The notes: generated by a model not told the origin, from the letters alone. Positions 19,101 through 29,378 are shown, counted from the stretch's first letter. The stretch: DNA of 64,000 nt from Caballeronia sp. GAFFF1 (GCF_023630705.1 NZ_JALQEM010000025.1:124001-188000); one strand, 5' to 3'. Numbers and translations are program-made.

Positions 19101-20124
19101 TGCGCTCTTGCTGCGAACGCGAGTAGCGCGGGTGCAGCGCAGACAGCTTGATCGAAATGCCCGGGCCTTCGTAGATGCCGCGCCCGCCGGCCGCCTTGCC
19201 GATCGCGTGAATGGCCTGCTCGTACGACGCGTAGTAGCGCTGCGCGTCTTCTTCCGTCGTCGCGGCTTCCCCGAGCATGTCGTAGGAATAGCGGAAACCG
19301 CGCGCTTCGAACTTGCGGCTGTTCGCGAGCGCTTCGGAGATGGTCTCGCCGGTGACGAACTGCTCGCCCATCAGACGCATCGCCATATCGACGCCCTTGC
19401 GGATCAGCGGCTCGCCGCCCTTGCCGATCATGCGCGTAAGCGCCGACGAGAGGCCGGCTTCGCTGTTCGTCGTCACGAGCTTGCCGGTGATCATCAGGCC
19501 CCACGTCGCGGCGTTGACGAACAACGACGGCGCCTGGCCCATGTGCGAGCGCCAGTCGCCCTTGCTGATCTTGTCGCGGATGAGCGCGTCGCGCGTGGCG
19601 CGATCGGGAATGCGCAGGAGCGCCTCGGCGAGACACATCAGCGCGACGCCTTCCTGACTCGACAGCGAGAATTCGTGGATCAGACCTTCGACGCCGCCGC
19701 CCTTGCTCTTCGCGCGCAGCGTTTCGACGAGCTTCGTCGCGAGCTTTTCGGTGTCGGCGGCAACGGTGGCCGGCAGTCGCGCCTGACCGATCAGAAACGG
19801 CACGCACTCGGGCTCCGGACGGCGATACGCCGCCGTGATCGCCGCGCGCAGCACGGACTGCGGTTGCACGTTCTGCGCGAATTCGAGGAAAGGGTGCGGC
19901 GCGCCGTCTTCGTCGCCGTCGACAGTCGCGGCGTCGCTCATTTCCGATGTGCCGTTCACGCCCGAGAGTTCCGGCGGAAGCTGGCCGTGCTCGATCCGCT
20001 CGAGATACGCGAAGATTGCCTGCTTGATGAGCCAGTGAGGGGTGCGTTCCAGTCGCGTGGCGGCGTCTTTCAGCCGGGACCGCAGCAAATCGTCGACTTT
20101 CACGCCAAGGGTTGTGCTCGCCAT
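16195..20124 (-). CDS. putA: Trifunctional PutA: proline dehydrogenase / P5C dehydrogenase / repressor
   Basis: The 1309-aa protein converts proline to glutamate in two steps (FAD-linked at the membrane, then NAD-linked) and represses its own gene. The N-terminal ribbon-helix-helix domain (residues 1-47, TTLGVKVDD...TPHWLIKQAIF) closely resembles E. coli PutA and keeps Lys9. The proline dehydrogenase barrel includes RLVKGAYWDTEIKRAQ. The aldehyde dehydrogenase domain has the Glu in IAETGGQNAM and the catalytic Cys in SFDSAGQRCSAL (about residues 875-910). A C-terminal domain, typical of long PutAs, completes it. The promoter upstream carries two GTTGCA operator motifs. Confidence 0.97.
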   Translation of the reverse strand: MASTTLGVKVDDLLRSRLKDAATRLERTPHWLIKQAIFAYLERIEHGQLPPELSGVNGTSEMSDAATVDGDEDGAPHPFLEFAQNVQPQSVLRAAITAAYRRPEPECVPFLIGQARLPATVAADTEKLATKLVETLRAKSKGGGVEGLIHEFSLSSQEGVALMCLAEALLRIPDRATRDALIRDKISKGDWRSHMGQAPSLFVNAATWGLMITGKLVTTNSEAGLSSALTRMIGKGGEPLIRKGVDMAMRLMGEQFVTGETISEALANSRKFEARGFRYSYDMLGEAATTEEDAQRYYASYEQAIHAIGKAAGGRGIYEGPGISIKLSALHPRYSRSQQERTMSELLPRVRALAQLARRYDIGLNIDAEEADRLELSLDLLEALCFDPELAGWNGIGFVVQAYQKRCPFVIDYLVDLARRSRHRLMIRLVKGAYWDTEIKRAQVDGLEGYPVYTRKIYTDISYLACAKKLLGAPDAVYPQFATHNAFTLSAIYHLAGQNYYPGQYEFQCLHGMGEPLYEEVTGRDKLNRPCRVYAPVGTHETLLAYLVRRLLENGANTSFVNRIADESVPVKELVRDPIDEAQAITPLGAPHAKIPLPRQLYGNERLNSMGLDLSNEHRLASLSSALLASANHPWQAVPMLERDDPQNGVAREIRNPADHRDVVGTVVEASSQQVSAALANAVAAAPIWQATPVEDRADCLSRAADLLEAQMHTLMGLVVREAGKSLPNAIAEIREAVDFLRYYASQIRAEFSNDTHRPLGPVVCISPWNFPLAIFMGQVAAALAAGNPVLAKPAEQTPLIAAQAVRILREAGVPAGAVQLLPGDGETVGAALVADARTRAVMFTGSTEVARLINKTLSERLDSEGRPIPLIAETGGQNAMIVDSSALAEQVVADVMQSSFDSAGQRCSALRVLCLQDDVADRTLDMLTGAMKQLAVGNPDRLSVDVGPVIDADAKRSIDAHIAAMREKGRKVVQQPLPDACAQGTFVPPTLIELESIDELKREVFGPVLHVVRYRRASLDKLLDQIRSTGYGLTLGIHTRIDETIAHVIQRAHVGNIYVNRNVIGAVVGVQPFGGEGLSGTGPKAGGALYLQRLLAKRPTGLPKSLASTLVVDETPSANTPAAALTALRDWAIGERDPQTAARCDGYLQHVLAGATAVLSGPTGERNTYSLSARGTVFCVASTASGARAQFAAVLATGNKALFAGSAGEQLVASLPPSLKAHASVSKDPAAGYDAVLFEGDSDELLSLVKEVAKRPGPIVSVQGVAAGTFADAGHDGEDYALERLLTERSVSVNTAAAGGNANLMTIG

Positions 20125-20191
20125 AATTCCTTCGTTTGCCGGTCACGCTTACCCGGCCAGGGACCTAAAAGTTGGCGAATCGTACTCCGCT

Positions 20192-20220
20192 GATATAAAA
20201 GGTGCAACCAGCATTTTCAA
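20192..20220 (-). promoter_or_regulatory. Sigma-70 promoter of putA
   Basis: On the minus strand TTGAAA (20215-20220), a 17-nt spacer and TATATC (20192-20197). Transcription would begin near 20185, giving a leader of about 60 nt before the putA start. One PutA operator motif lies in the spacer and the other abuts the -35 box. Confidence 0.7.
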
Positions 20221-20232
20221 GACGGTTGCACC
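20201..20232. promoter_or_regulatory. Candidate PutA autoregulatory operator pair (inverted GTTGCA motifs)
   Basis: GGTGCAACC (20201-20209) and GGTTGCACC (20224-20232) form a perfect 9-bp inverted repeat. Each contains GTTGCA, the core reported for E. coli PutA operators. The motif centres are 22 bp apart, about two helical turns, so both face the same side of the DNA. One lies between -10 and -35 and the other just upstream of -35, a placement suited to repression. No other GTTGCA occurs in this gap. Binding is inferred from the motif and the conserved ribbon-helix-helix domain. Confidence 0.7.
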
Positions 20233-20420
20233 GCGCCGAAACCCTTGATCGGCGGGCTTCTCCGTGGTTTTTCCGATGCTTGTCCGGTGGCGGAATTCGC
20301 CTAGTAGTTTCCCTAACCCACGCTTTTTTGGGACAACCCCTAAGTAAATGAGTCCCCGCTGCCGATATAAAGCGATGCGCGCCGTCCGGCGCTACAAAAG
20401 CAGCTACGGGGAACAACAAC

Positions 20421-20582
20421 ATGAGCACGTGGATGGTGGTGGTCGGGGTTTGGGCGATGTTCGCGCTTTGCGTGGTGCTGTTCGTGCGCGGGGCGTCGTC
20501 GCGTACGCACCATGTCGACGATACGCGCGACGAGGCGACGCCGGTTCGCGGCGGCGCGGAGGCATCGCGCGCGAAAGTCTGA
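20421..20582 (+). CDS. 53-aa single-pass membrane protein, uncharacterised
   Basis: Short frame starting MSTWMVVVGVWAMFALCVVL, with one membrane helix (about residues 3-22) followed by a charged, His/Asp/Arg-rich cytoplasmic tail (SSRTHHVDDTRDEATPVRGG). GGGGAA lies about 9 nt before the ATG. It sits between divergent putA and convergent priA and ends 22 nt from the priA stop. Composition, ribosome binding site and topology support a real gene; function unknown. Confidence 0.7.
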   Translation: MSTWMVVVGVWAMFALCVVLFVRGASSRTHHVDDTRDEATPVRGGAEASRAKV

Positions 20583-20604
20583 CGGCGCGGGCGGCCCGCC
20601 GCGT

Positions 20605-22848
<2,244 letters not shown>

Positions 22849-23296
22849 TGTGCGAAGCGCCCGCGAGAGGCGGCACGGCGGCCGTGCGACGGCGGCGTAA
22901 GGCGAGCCGGCTCGAACTTGAAGTGGAATGTCAAAGTCGGCGAGAAGTGGCCGGTTTTTTCTAGTTTTCCGCTGCTTTCCACAGCCCTGTGGATAACTTT
23001 GTTGAGAAGTTCCGCGCGGCCCGCCGCAAAGAATGTCACGGATCGCTTATGTGCGTTTGCCCACATATCGGACAAGACTCTTATAAGTTGTTTTAAATCA
23101 GCGAGTTACTTCTAAAATAGCCGGTTTTTATGGCCTGCGCCCGTCGATACGTCTGATGGCGCGACGCAACGAACAAAATGTGCATAAGTCCACCTTGACA
23201 TCGCGAGAGACCGCGAACGGCGGGCGATTGCCCTTGCACCGGTGCGCGCGTCGGCCGAGGCGCGTGCCGGCGTACGCTGCACCGCAGCATGGCCGA
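22849..23296. other. Intergenic region between hemE and priA with DnaA box and CCACAG/CTGTGG dyad
   Basis: No credible gene in this 448-nt stretch. It holds CCACAG-CC-CTGTGG followed directly by ATAAC, so that TGTGGATAA (22988-22996) is a perfect consensus DnaA box (TTATCCACA on the other strand). The half nearer hemE is more AT-rich and could hold a priA promoter, but I could not fix a good -35/-10 pair. Confidence 0.5.
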
Positions 23297-24394
23297 CTAT
23301 CGCGCGACGCCCCGCCCGCGCATGTAGCGGCTGTATTGATGCACCTCATCGACCAGTTCCGCGACGTGCTCGGGCGGCGTGAACTGCGAAATGCCGTGTC
23401 CGAGGTTGAACACGTGGCCCGGAAAATTCCCGAAGCTGTCCAGGACGCCCCGCGCTTCGGCGCGAATCGCTTCGGGTGGCGCGAAGAGCACGGCCGGATC
23501 GATATTGCCTTGTAGCGCGACGCGACCGCCAACCCGCTCACGCGCCGCGCCCAGATTCACCGTCCAGTCGAGGCCGACCGCATCCACGCCCGTGGCGGCG
23601 ATCTCGTCGAGCCACAGGCCGCCGCCCTTCGTGAACGTGATGACCGGCACGCGCGCCCCGTCGTGCTCGCGCTTCAGACCCGCGACGACCTTCCCAATGT
23701 AATCCAGCGAGAAGCGTTGATACGCGCCGTCGGCAAGCGCCCCGCCCCACGTATCGAAGATCATGACCGCCTGCGCGCCCGCCTCGATCTGCGCGTTCAG
23801 ATACGCCGTCACGGCCTGCGCGTTGATGTCGAGAATGCGGTGCATGAGGTCGGGCCGCGCGTAAGCCATCGCCTTCACGGTCCGGTGATCGTCCGAGCCG
23901 CCGCCTTCGACCATGTAGCACGCGAGCGTCCACGGGCTGCCGGAAAAACCGATGAGCGGCACCTTCTGGCGGCCTTGCGCGTCGGTGAGCGCGCGGCGGA
24001 TCTGGCTCACGGCGTCGGTCACATAGCGCAGCGTCGCGTCGATGTCCGGCACCGACAGACGCTTCACGTCCTCTTCAGTGCGCACCGTGCGTTCAAAACG
24101 CGGACCTTCGCCCTGCACGAAGTTCAGGCCGAGGCCCATCGCGTCAGGGACGGTAAGGATGTCGGAGAAGAGAATCGCGGCGTCGAGCGGATAGCGTTCG
24201 AGCGGTTGCAGCGTGACTTCGGTCGCGAAATCCGGATTCTTCGCGAGGCCGAGGAAACTGCCGGCGCGCGAGCGCGTGGAGTTGTATTCGGGCAGATAAC
24301 GGCCCGCCTGACGCATCAGCCAGATGGGCGTGTATTCGGTCGGCTGGCGCAGCAGCGCACGCAAAAAGGTGTCGTTGAGAAGTGTGTGTGCCAC
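23297..24394 (-). CDS. hemE: Uroporphyrinogen decarboxylase
   Basis: The 365-aa cytosolic haem-pathway enzyme removes four carboxyls from uroporphyrinogen III to give coproporphyrinogen III. Both family signatures are present: [14 protein letters not shown] near residue 24 (active-site Arg28 and Arg32) and [16 protein letters not shown] in mid-protein. The catalytic Asp lies in [14 protein letters not shown] and the C-terminal His in [15 protein letters not shown]. The length is typical. It is divergent from the periplasmic binding-type gene at 24584. Confidence 0.97.
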   Translation of the reverse strand: MAHTLLNDTFLRALLRQPTEYTPIWLMRQAGRYLPEYNSTRSRAGSFLGLAKNPDFATEVTLQPLERYPLDAAILFSDILTVPDAMGLGLNFVQGEGPRFERTVRTEEDVKRLSVPDIDATLRYVTDAVSQIRRALTDAQGRQKVPLIGFSGSPWTLACYMVEGGGSDDHRTVKAMAYARPDLMHRILDINAQAVTAYLNAQIEAGAQAVMIFDTWGGALADGAYQRFSLDYIGKVVAGLKREHDGARVPVITFTKGGGLWLDEIAATGVDAVGLDWTVNLGAARERVGGRVALQGNIDPAVLFAPPEAIRAEARGVLDSFGNFPGHVFNLGHGISQFTPPEHVAELVDEVHQYSRYMRGRGVAR

Positions 24395-24503
24395 GTCGCT
24401 CGGTGCCGAAGCCTGAAGAATCGTCCATTCTACCGGACCGGCTGCCCGTTTTCGCGGCAGCGCGGCGGCAAATCGGCGCGCGTGGCGGGCTTTTCGAGAT
24501 GAT

Positions 24504-24531
24504 TTGCAGACGCACGGACGCTCGTTATCAT
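24504..24531 (+). promoter_or_regulatory. Candidate promoter of the PheC-like gene
   Basis: TTGCAG (24504-24509), a 16-nt spacer, then TATCAT (24526-24531), about 52 nt before the start codon. Match to sigma-70 consensus is moderate. Confidence 0.4.
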
Positions 24532-24583
24532 CGATGGCCGCCGGCGTCGTCGCGGCCCATCACAACTAGAACCAGGAGCATCG

Positions 24584-25405
24584 ATGAAACGCATGTCCTT
24601 CAGTCTTGCCGCCTGCGCGCTGACTTGGCCGCTTCTCGCATCGAGCGTCGCCGACGCCCAGACCGTTCAGGGCGGCAGCGTCGTGCAGGCCGCGCCCGCG
24701 TACGGCTCGCGGCTCGACGAAGTGCTCGCGCGCCACACGCTGCGCGTCTGCACGACCGGCGACTATAAACCGTATTCGTTCTTGCGGCCGGACGGTCAGT
24801 TCGAAGGCATCGACATCGATCTCGCGGACAGTCTCGCGAAGTCGCTCGGCGCGAAAGCCGAATATGTGAAGACGTCGTGGTCGAATCTGATGAACGACTT
24901 CGTCGCGAAGTGCGATCTCGCGGTGGGCGGCGTGTCGACGACGCTCGAGCGGCAGAAGCGCGCGTTCTTCACCGCGCCGTACATGGAAGACGGCAAGACG
25001 CCGATCGTGCGTTGCGGCGACGTCGACAAGTATCAGACCGTCGCGCAGATCGACCAGCCGAATGTGCGCACGATCGTCAATCCGGGCGGCACCAACGAAC
25101 GGTTCGCGAAGCAATACTTCTCGCACTCGCAACTGATCGAGTATCCGGACAACGTGACGATCTTCAAGCAGATACTCGACGGCCGCGCCGACGTCATGGT
25201 CACGGACGCCTCCGAGACGCTGCTTCAGCAGAAGCTGAACCCCGGTCTGTGCTCAGTGCATCCGGACAAGCCATTCCAGTTCGGCGAGAAAGCGTATCTG
25301 CTGCCGCGCGGGGACGTCGCGTGGCAGCAGTATGTGGATCAGTGGCTGCACCTCGCGCGCTCGACCGGCGAGTTTCAGACTGTCGTCGATAAGTGGTTGA
25401 AGTAA
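24584..25405 (+). CDS. Periplasmic cyclohexadienyl-dehydratase-like / amino-acid-binding-type protein
   Basis: The 273-aa protein has a signal peptide (residues 1-26, ending SSVADA) and the type II periplasmic-binding fold. It resembles the Pseudomonas periplasmic cyclohexadienyl dehydratase PheC over its length, as I recall that sequence: RVCTTGDYKPYSF, GIDIDLADSLAKSLGA, VNPGGTNERFAKQ, PDNVTIFKQILDGRADVMVTDA and EKAYLLPRGD. PheC turns prephenate or arogenate into phenylpyruvate or phenylalanine; close homologues are ordinary amino-acid-binding proteins. No permease or ATPase gene adjoins it, which favours an enzyme. It is divergent from hemE and convergent with the esterase. Confidence 0.8.
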   Translation: MKRMSFSLAACALTWPLLASSVADAQTVQGGSVVQAAPAYGSRLDEVLARHTLRVCTTGDYKPYSFLRPDGQFEGIDIDLADSLAKSLGAKAEYVKTSWSNLMNDFVAKCDLAVGGVSTTLERQKRAFFTAPYMEDGKTPIVRCGDVDKYQTVAQIDQPNVRTIVNPGGTNERFAKQYFSHSQLIEYPDNVTIFKQILDGRADVMVTDASETLLQQKLNPGLCSVHPDKPFQFGEKAYLLPRGDVAWQQYVDQWLHLARSTGEFQTVVDKWLK

Positions 25406-25409
25406 CGCG

Positions 25410-26357
25410 TTAGCGTTCCGCGTGCAGCAGTTCGCCCGCGCGCTCGCCGATTCGCCGCAACCAGTCGAGCGCCGCGCCGGACTGCGCATGCAGGCGGCCG
25501 AAACCATGCGTCATGTTCGTCGCGTCGATCATCTCGACGCGACCGCCGTTCGCCTCGAGGAAGCGCTGAAGCTCGTAGGCGTCGTCGTAGAGCGGATCGT
25601 AGGCCGCCGCGACGATCAACGCGCGCGCGGGCGTTCGTTCGTACGGCTCGACGAGCGGGAACGCGCGCACGTCGTGTTCGTCGGGCGCGGCGCCGGACAG
25701 AAACTGCGTCCAGTACCAGCGCATTTCGTCGTTGGTTAAGCCCGGCCCGTTTGCGTTGGCGAGACAGCTCGGGCTGTCGAACTGGCGTCGCATCACCGGA
25801 TACAACAGCAGTTGCACATTGACGAGGCCCGCCACGCGCTGGTTTGCGCCGCGCGCCGCGACGACCGCCAGATGGGCGCCCGCGCTGTCGCCGCCGACGC
25901 CCAGCCTGTCCGTCGCGAAACCGAGCCGCGAGCGATGTTCCGCCATCCACAGAAGCGCGTCCAATGCGTCGTCGCATGGCGCCGGAAACGGATGCTCGGG
26001 CGCGAGCCGGTAATCGACGCTCGCGACGGCACACTGCGCATCGCGCGCGAGTCGCGCGACGAGTCCGTCGTGCGTCTCGATGTCGCCCACCACCCAGCCG
26101 CCGCCGTGAAAGTAGACAAGCAAGGGCAGCGGTCCGTTTGCAGCCTTCGGCCGATAAATGCGCGCGGCAATCGTGCGGCTTTGTAAAGAAACGTCAATGT
26201 CCTCGACGGCGATCGCGTCGTCGCGCTGGCCTGAGTAGGCCTGCGCGACCGCCTTGAAGCGCTGACGCACAGCGGAGGCATCTGCCTCGGGTCCGAGCGG
26301 CGGGAAGGCTTCCGCGACGCGGCTGTAATACTGAAGCAGGTCCGGATCGATCGTCAT
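25410..26357 (-). CDS. Alpha/beta hydrolase, hormone-sensitive-lipase-type esterase
   Basis: A 315-aa carboxylesterase of the HSL family. The oxyanion-hole motif HGGGWVVGD (about residue 79), nucleophile GDSAGAHLA (Ser near residue 155), and downstream Asp in YDPLYDD and His in MTHGFG form the expected catalytic triad. No signal peptide, so cytosolic. The start at 26357 (MTIDPDLLQY) has GGAGAC 6 nt upstream; a longer frame to 26405 lacks this. It is convergent with the PheC-like gene, 4 nt away. Natural substrate unknown; these enzymes prefer short acyl esters. Confidence 0.88.
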   Translation of the reverse strand: MTIDPDLLQYYSRVAEAFPPLGPEADASAVRQRFKAVAQAYSGQRDDAIAVEDIDVSLQSRTIAARIYRPKAANGPLPLLVYFHGGGWVVGDIETHDGLVARLARDAQCAVASVDYRLAPEHPFPAPCDDALDALLWMAEHRSRLGFATDRLGVGGDSAGAHLAVVAARGANQRVAGLVNVQLLLYPVMRRQFDSPSCLANANGPGLTNDEMRWYWTQFLSGAAPDEHDVRAFPLVEPYERTPARALIVAAAYDPLYDDAYELQRFLEANGGRVEMIDATNMTHGFGRLHAQSGAALDWLRRIGERAGELLHAER

Positions 26358-26405
26358 GCACGTCTCCAATGAGTATTTTTCGTAGTGGCGGCGCATTGAA
26401 AACAC

Positions 26406-26700
26406 ACCAAAAAATCGTTTTCATGCGTCCGCCCGTGCTATTTTTCTGAAGAATAGCGAAAACGGCTGTCGCCGTTTAGACTGCATTTTGCACCGAGCCC
26501 GCGGGAAATGAATAAACGCGGCGATTAACTTGCAATTAATGGGCAGACATAAGGCTTTTAAGGCGAGCATGTGTCGCTCGACGATTAATAGATTCGGGTT
26601 ACAACCTGAAACACTTTGTTACGGCGATAGTCAATCAATTCGCCCACAATCTGTTCAAACGGTTTCAACACGGGTGGGTCTACATTGCGTTGCGGAAATC
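26406..26700. other. AT-rich intergenic region upstream of the candidate small RNA
   Basis: Between about 26440 and 26700 the base composition is clearly AT-richer than the rest of the window, with runs such as TTTTTCTGAAGAATAG and GGTTACAACC. No convincing gene: a 62-codon frame at 26530-26718 lacks a ribosome binding site and family-like sequence. The composition fits a dense regulatory or promoter region, perhaps for the structured RNA that follows, and for the esterase on the other strand. Confidence 0.4.
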
Positions 26701-26865
26701 GCAATGCAAAGTCAGTAAAGGGCGTGGCCCGGCACTCCGAATAGGGGGCATCCGTGTTGGGATCGTTCTTCGGTTTGAAGGCAGAACCGAAGCTCCCACA
26801 GTTGGTCTCCTCGCGCTAACCCCGTAGCGTGTGGTTTTTAGCGGGCTCCAGGCCCGCTTTTTTTT
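26688..26865 (+). ncRNA. Candidate small RNA or structured leader ending in an intrinsic terminator
   Basis: Three hairpins in series: ATTGCG...CGCAAT near 26684-26705, an 8-bp stem CTTCGGTT (26768-26775) with AACCGAAG (26785-26792) around a 9-nt loop, and a terminator stem GCGGGC/GCCCGC with eight T residues. No gene follows on the + strand, so this is more likely a free RNA than a leader. The 5' end is uncertain, as I could not fix a clear promoter. I do not recognise an Rfam class. Confidence 0.4.
26841..26865 (+). terminator. Strong intrinsic terminator with no upstream gene on its strand
   Basis: GCGGGC (26841-26846), loop TCCAG, GCCCGC (26852-26857), then eight T residues. The nearest + strand gene ends at 25405, 1.4 kb upstream and beyond a convergent gene, so the terminator most likely ends a non-coding transcript. 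Confidence 0.8.
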
Positions 26866-26925
26866 CGCCTCGACAAACGTTTGCGTGCGTGCGCCGCTGG
26901 CGGTTGTCGTATCGTTAGTCCATGA

Positions 26926-26955
26926 CAGAAGGGAGCGCGCTGCGCTCCCTTTGTC
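26926..26955 (-). terminator. Hairpin terminator after the acyl-CoA ligase gene
   Basis: GGGAGCGC (26931-26938) pairs with GCGCTCCC (26942-26949) around a 3-nt loop. U-tracts are short on both sides (CTTCTGTC on the minus strand, TTTGTC on the plus strand), so it may work in either direction but weakly. Confidence 0.5.
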
Positions 26956-26981
26956 GTTTGGACGGCCGTCCTCAGGCTTTG

Positions 26982-28712
26982 TCAGGCGGTCTTGGCTTCT
27001 GCCAGCTTCAGTTCGTCGATCATCCGCGCGCGCATTACGAACTTCTGCACCTTGCCGGTCACCGTCATCGGTAGTTCGTCCACGAAGCGGATGTAGCGCG
27101 GAATCTTGTAGTGCGCGATCTGCCCTTCACAAAAATCCCGGATTTCCTGCTCCGTCGCCTGCTCGCCCGGACGCACGACGATCCAGGCGCAGACTTCCTC
27201 GCCATATTTCGCGTCGGGCACGCCAAAAACCTGAACCGACTGAATCTTGGGATGACGGAACAGAAATTCTTCGATCTCTCGCGGATAAATGTTCTCGCCG
27301 CCGCGTATCAGCATGTCCTTTAGCCGCCCGACGATATTGCAGTAGCCCTCGGCGTCCAGCGTCGCGAGATCGCCGGTGTGCATCCAGCCATCGACGATCG
27401 CCTCGCGCGTCTTGGCTTCGTCGCCCCAATAGCCTCTCATCACTGAATAACCGCGCGTGCACAATTCGCCCGTTTCGCCGACCGGCACGATTTGCCCGAG
27501 CGCATCGACAATCTTCACCTCCAGATGCGGCTGAATGCGGCCGACGGTGGCCGTGCGCTTGTCGAGCGGGTCCGTCGTCGAGCTCTGGAACGAAACGGGG
27601 CTTGTCTCCGTCATGCCGTACGCGATGGTGATCTCGCTCAGGTGCATTTTCGACACGACGCGCTTCATCGTTTCGATCGGGCACGGCGAGCCCGCCATGA
27701 TGCCCGTGCGCAGGCGGCTCAGGTCGTACTTCGCGAATTCGGGGTGATCCAGTTCCGCGATGAACATGGTCGGCACGCCGTGCAGCGCGGTGCAGCCCTC
27801 TTCGTGAACGGCGGCGAGCGTCGCAGCGGGATCGAACGCTTCGCCGGGGAAAACCATCGCCGCGCCCGCCGATACGCATGCGAGCACCGCCAGCACCATG
27901 CCGAAGCAGTGATACAGCGGCACGGGAATGCAGAGCGAATCGGCCTCAGTCAGGCGCATGGCCATCGCAATGTAGCGCGCGTTGTTGACGATGTTCCGAT
28001 GCGTGAGCGTCGCGCCCTTCGGGTTGCCGGTCGTGCCGCTCGTGAACTGGATGTTGATCGCGTCGTGGGCGTCCAGTTTGGCTTCGAGCGCGTCGAGTCG
28101 CGCGGTGTCGAGCGCGGCGCGGCCCCGGCGCATCACGTCGTCGAAATTGAGCATGCCGGGCGTGGTGCTATCGCCCATGCGAATCACCGTGCGCAGCGCA
28201 GGCAGCTTGGCCGCGTGCAGGTCGTTGAGCTCGGCGTCGGACAACTCGGGCGCGAGTGCTGCGAGCATGTCGAGATACTTCGACGTCTTGAACTGCTCGG
28301 CCGCGATGATGGCCGTGCAGCCGACCTTCTGCAGCGCGTATTCCAACTCAGCCAGCCGATACGCCGGGTTGATGTTCACCAACACGGCCCCGATGCGCGC
28401 GGTGGCGAACTGCGTCAGCAGCCATTCAGCGCGATTCGGCGACCAGATGCCGACGCGATCACCCGCTTTCAAGCCGAGTTGCAACAGCGCGGTCGCCAGG
28501 GCGTCGACCTCATTGGCGAACTCACGCCACGTCCAGCGGATGCTCTGTTCGCGGAATACGACGGCCGGTCGATCTGGAAAGCGAGCGACTGTTTCCAGAA
28601 GAAAGCGCGAGACGGTGGCATCGCTGAGAGGGATATCGGTCGCGCCGCGGACATAAGAAAGGCCGTCGCGCGGTTCGATCTGCGCGCCGGCGTACGTCGG
28701 TTCGTGTGCCAT
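26982..28712 (-). CDS. AMP-forming fatty-acid/acyl-CoA ligase
   Basis: The 576-aa ANL-superfamily enzyme activates a carboxylic acid to an acyl-adenylate and then a CoA thioester. The P-loop motif [17 protein letters not shown] lies near residue 213, the A5 motif [10 protein letters not shown] in mid-protein, the hinge region with [14 protein letters not shown] and [20 protein letters not shown] follows, and the catalytic Lys is in MTVTGKVQK near the C-terminus. Overall it resembles medium- or long-chain acyl-CoA synthetases of the FadD/LcfB type used in beta-oxidation. No beta-oxidation genes adjoin it, so chain-length preference cannot be inferred. Confidence 0.9.
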   Translation of the reverse strand: MAHEPTYAGAQIEPRDGLSYVRGATDIPLSDATVSRFLLETVARFPDRPAVVFREQSIRWTWREFANEVDALATALLQLGLKAGDRVGIWSPNRAEWLLTQFATARIGAVLVNINPAYRLAELEYALQKVGCTAIIAAEQFKTSKYLDMLAALAPELSDAELNDLHAAKLPALRTVIRMGDSTTPGMLNFDDVMRRGRAALDTARLDALEAKLDAHDAINIQFTSGTTGNPKGATLTHRNIVNNARYIAMAMRLTEADSLCIPVPLYHCFGMVLAVLACVSAGAAMVFPGEAFDPAATLAAVHEEGCTALHGVPTMFIAELDHPEFAKYDLSRLRTGIMAGSPCPIETMKRVVSKMHLSEITIAYGMTETSPVSFQSSTTDPLDKRTATVGRIQPHLEVKIVDALGQIVPVGETGELCTRGYSVMRGYWGDEAKTREAIVDGWMHTGDLATLDAEGYCNIVGRLKDMLIRGGENIYPREIEEFLFRHPKIQSVQVFGVPDAKYGEEVCAWIVVRPGEQATEQEIRDFCEGQIAHYKIPRYIRFVDELPMTVTGKVQKFVMRARMIDELKLAEAKTA

Positions 28713-28901
28713 CGATAGACTCCGCCCGGATGAAGGCTAACTGGAAGGCTATTTTGCATGGCGACGCGGCCAGCGGGCATTCAGTGTTACCCGCAATGCT
28801 TGTCGGTCGGATCGGTCGAGGCTTCGCGGAATCAATGGGTTAGGCCCATAGGGGAAACCTCGCGCGTCCGTTATGCAGATTTGCCGAGGGCTTGCACGCA
28901 T

Positions 28902-28928
28902 AAAAAAAGCAGCCCGGAGGCTGCTTTT
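28902..28928 (-). terminator. Intrinsic terminator of the atp operon
   Basis: On the minus strand AGCAGCC pairs with GGCTGCT, with a 3-nt TCC loop, followed by a run of T. It lies 25 nt past the atpC stop. The plus strand also has TTTT after the stem, so it may be bidirectional. Confidence 0.9.
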
Positions 28929-28952
28929 CTTATCCGCGAATGTGCGTCTCGC

Positions 28953-29378
28953 TCAGTGCTTCGCGTGCGCCTTGCGCAGACGCTGAATCGCTGCGAGCTG
29001 GGCCGCGGCATACGCGAGTTCGGCTTGCGCAGTAGCGTACTCGAGTTCGGATGCGTTGTTCTGCATCGCTTCCTCGGCGCGCTTCTTCGCTTGCTCGGCC
29101 TTCGCTTCGTCCAGATCGGCGCCGCGAATGGCGGTGTCGGCCAGCACGGTCACGATGCCCGGCTGAATTTCGAGAATGCCGCCCGCGACGAACACGAACT
29201 CTTCCGAGCCGTCTTCCGCCTCGATACGGACGGCGCCCGGACGAATGCGCGTGATAAGCGGCGTGTGACCCGGCAGAATGCCGAGCTCACCGGACTCGCC
29301 CGGCAGCGCGACGAACTTCGCCTGGCCCGAGAAGATTTGCTCTTCCGCGCTGACGACGTCTACTTTGATGGTTGCCAT
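28953..29378 (-). CDS. atpC: ATP synthase F1 epsilon subunit
   Basis: The 141-aa epsilon subunit couples rotor to stator and inhibits ATP hydrolysis. The N-terminal beta-sandwich starts [18 protein letters not shown] and contains [12 protein letters not shown], the family hallmark; the C-terminal part is the two-helix hairpin (about residues 88-138, Ala/Glu-rich). The start at 29378 lies 76 nt after atpD; an upstream-open frame is not coding. Last gene of the operon, followed by its terminator. Confidence 0.97.
   Translation of the reverse strand: MATIKVDVVSAEEQIFSGQAKFVALPGESGELGILPGHTPLITRIRPGAVRIEAEDGSEEFVFVAGGILEIQPGIVTVLADTAIRGADLDEAKAEQAKKRAEEAMQNNASELEYATAQAELAYAAAQLAAIQRLRKAHAKH

Noticed and set aside
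16297-20193. A 1298-codon open frame on the + strand, antisense to putA
   Set aside because: It mirrors putA codon by codon and is a by-product of high third-position GC; the translation is Arg/His-rich with no domain motifs, while putA on the other strand is complete.
26530-26718. A 62-codon frame in the AT-rich gap
   Set aside because: No ribosome binding site, no family-like sequence, and it runs into the hairpins of the candidate RNA.
26688-26865. Candidate RNA as 6S RNA, 4.5S RNA or tmRNA
   Set aside because: It lacks the long closing helix with central bubble of 6S, the GGAAGGAAGCAGCC-type core of 4.5S and the tRNA-like ends of tmRNA.
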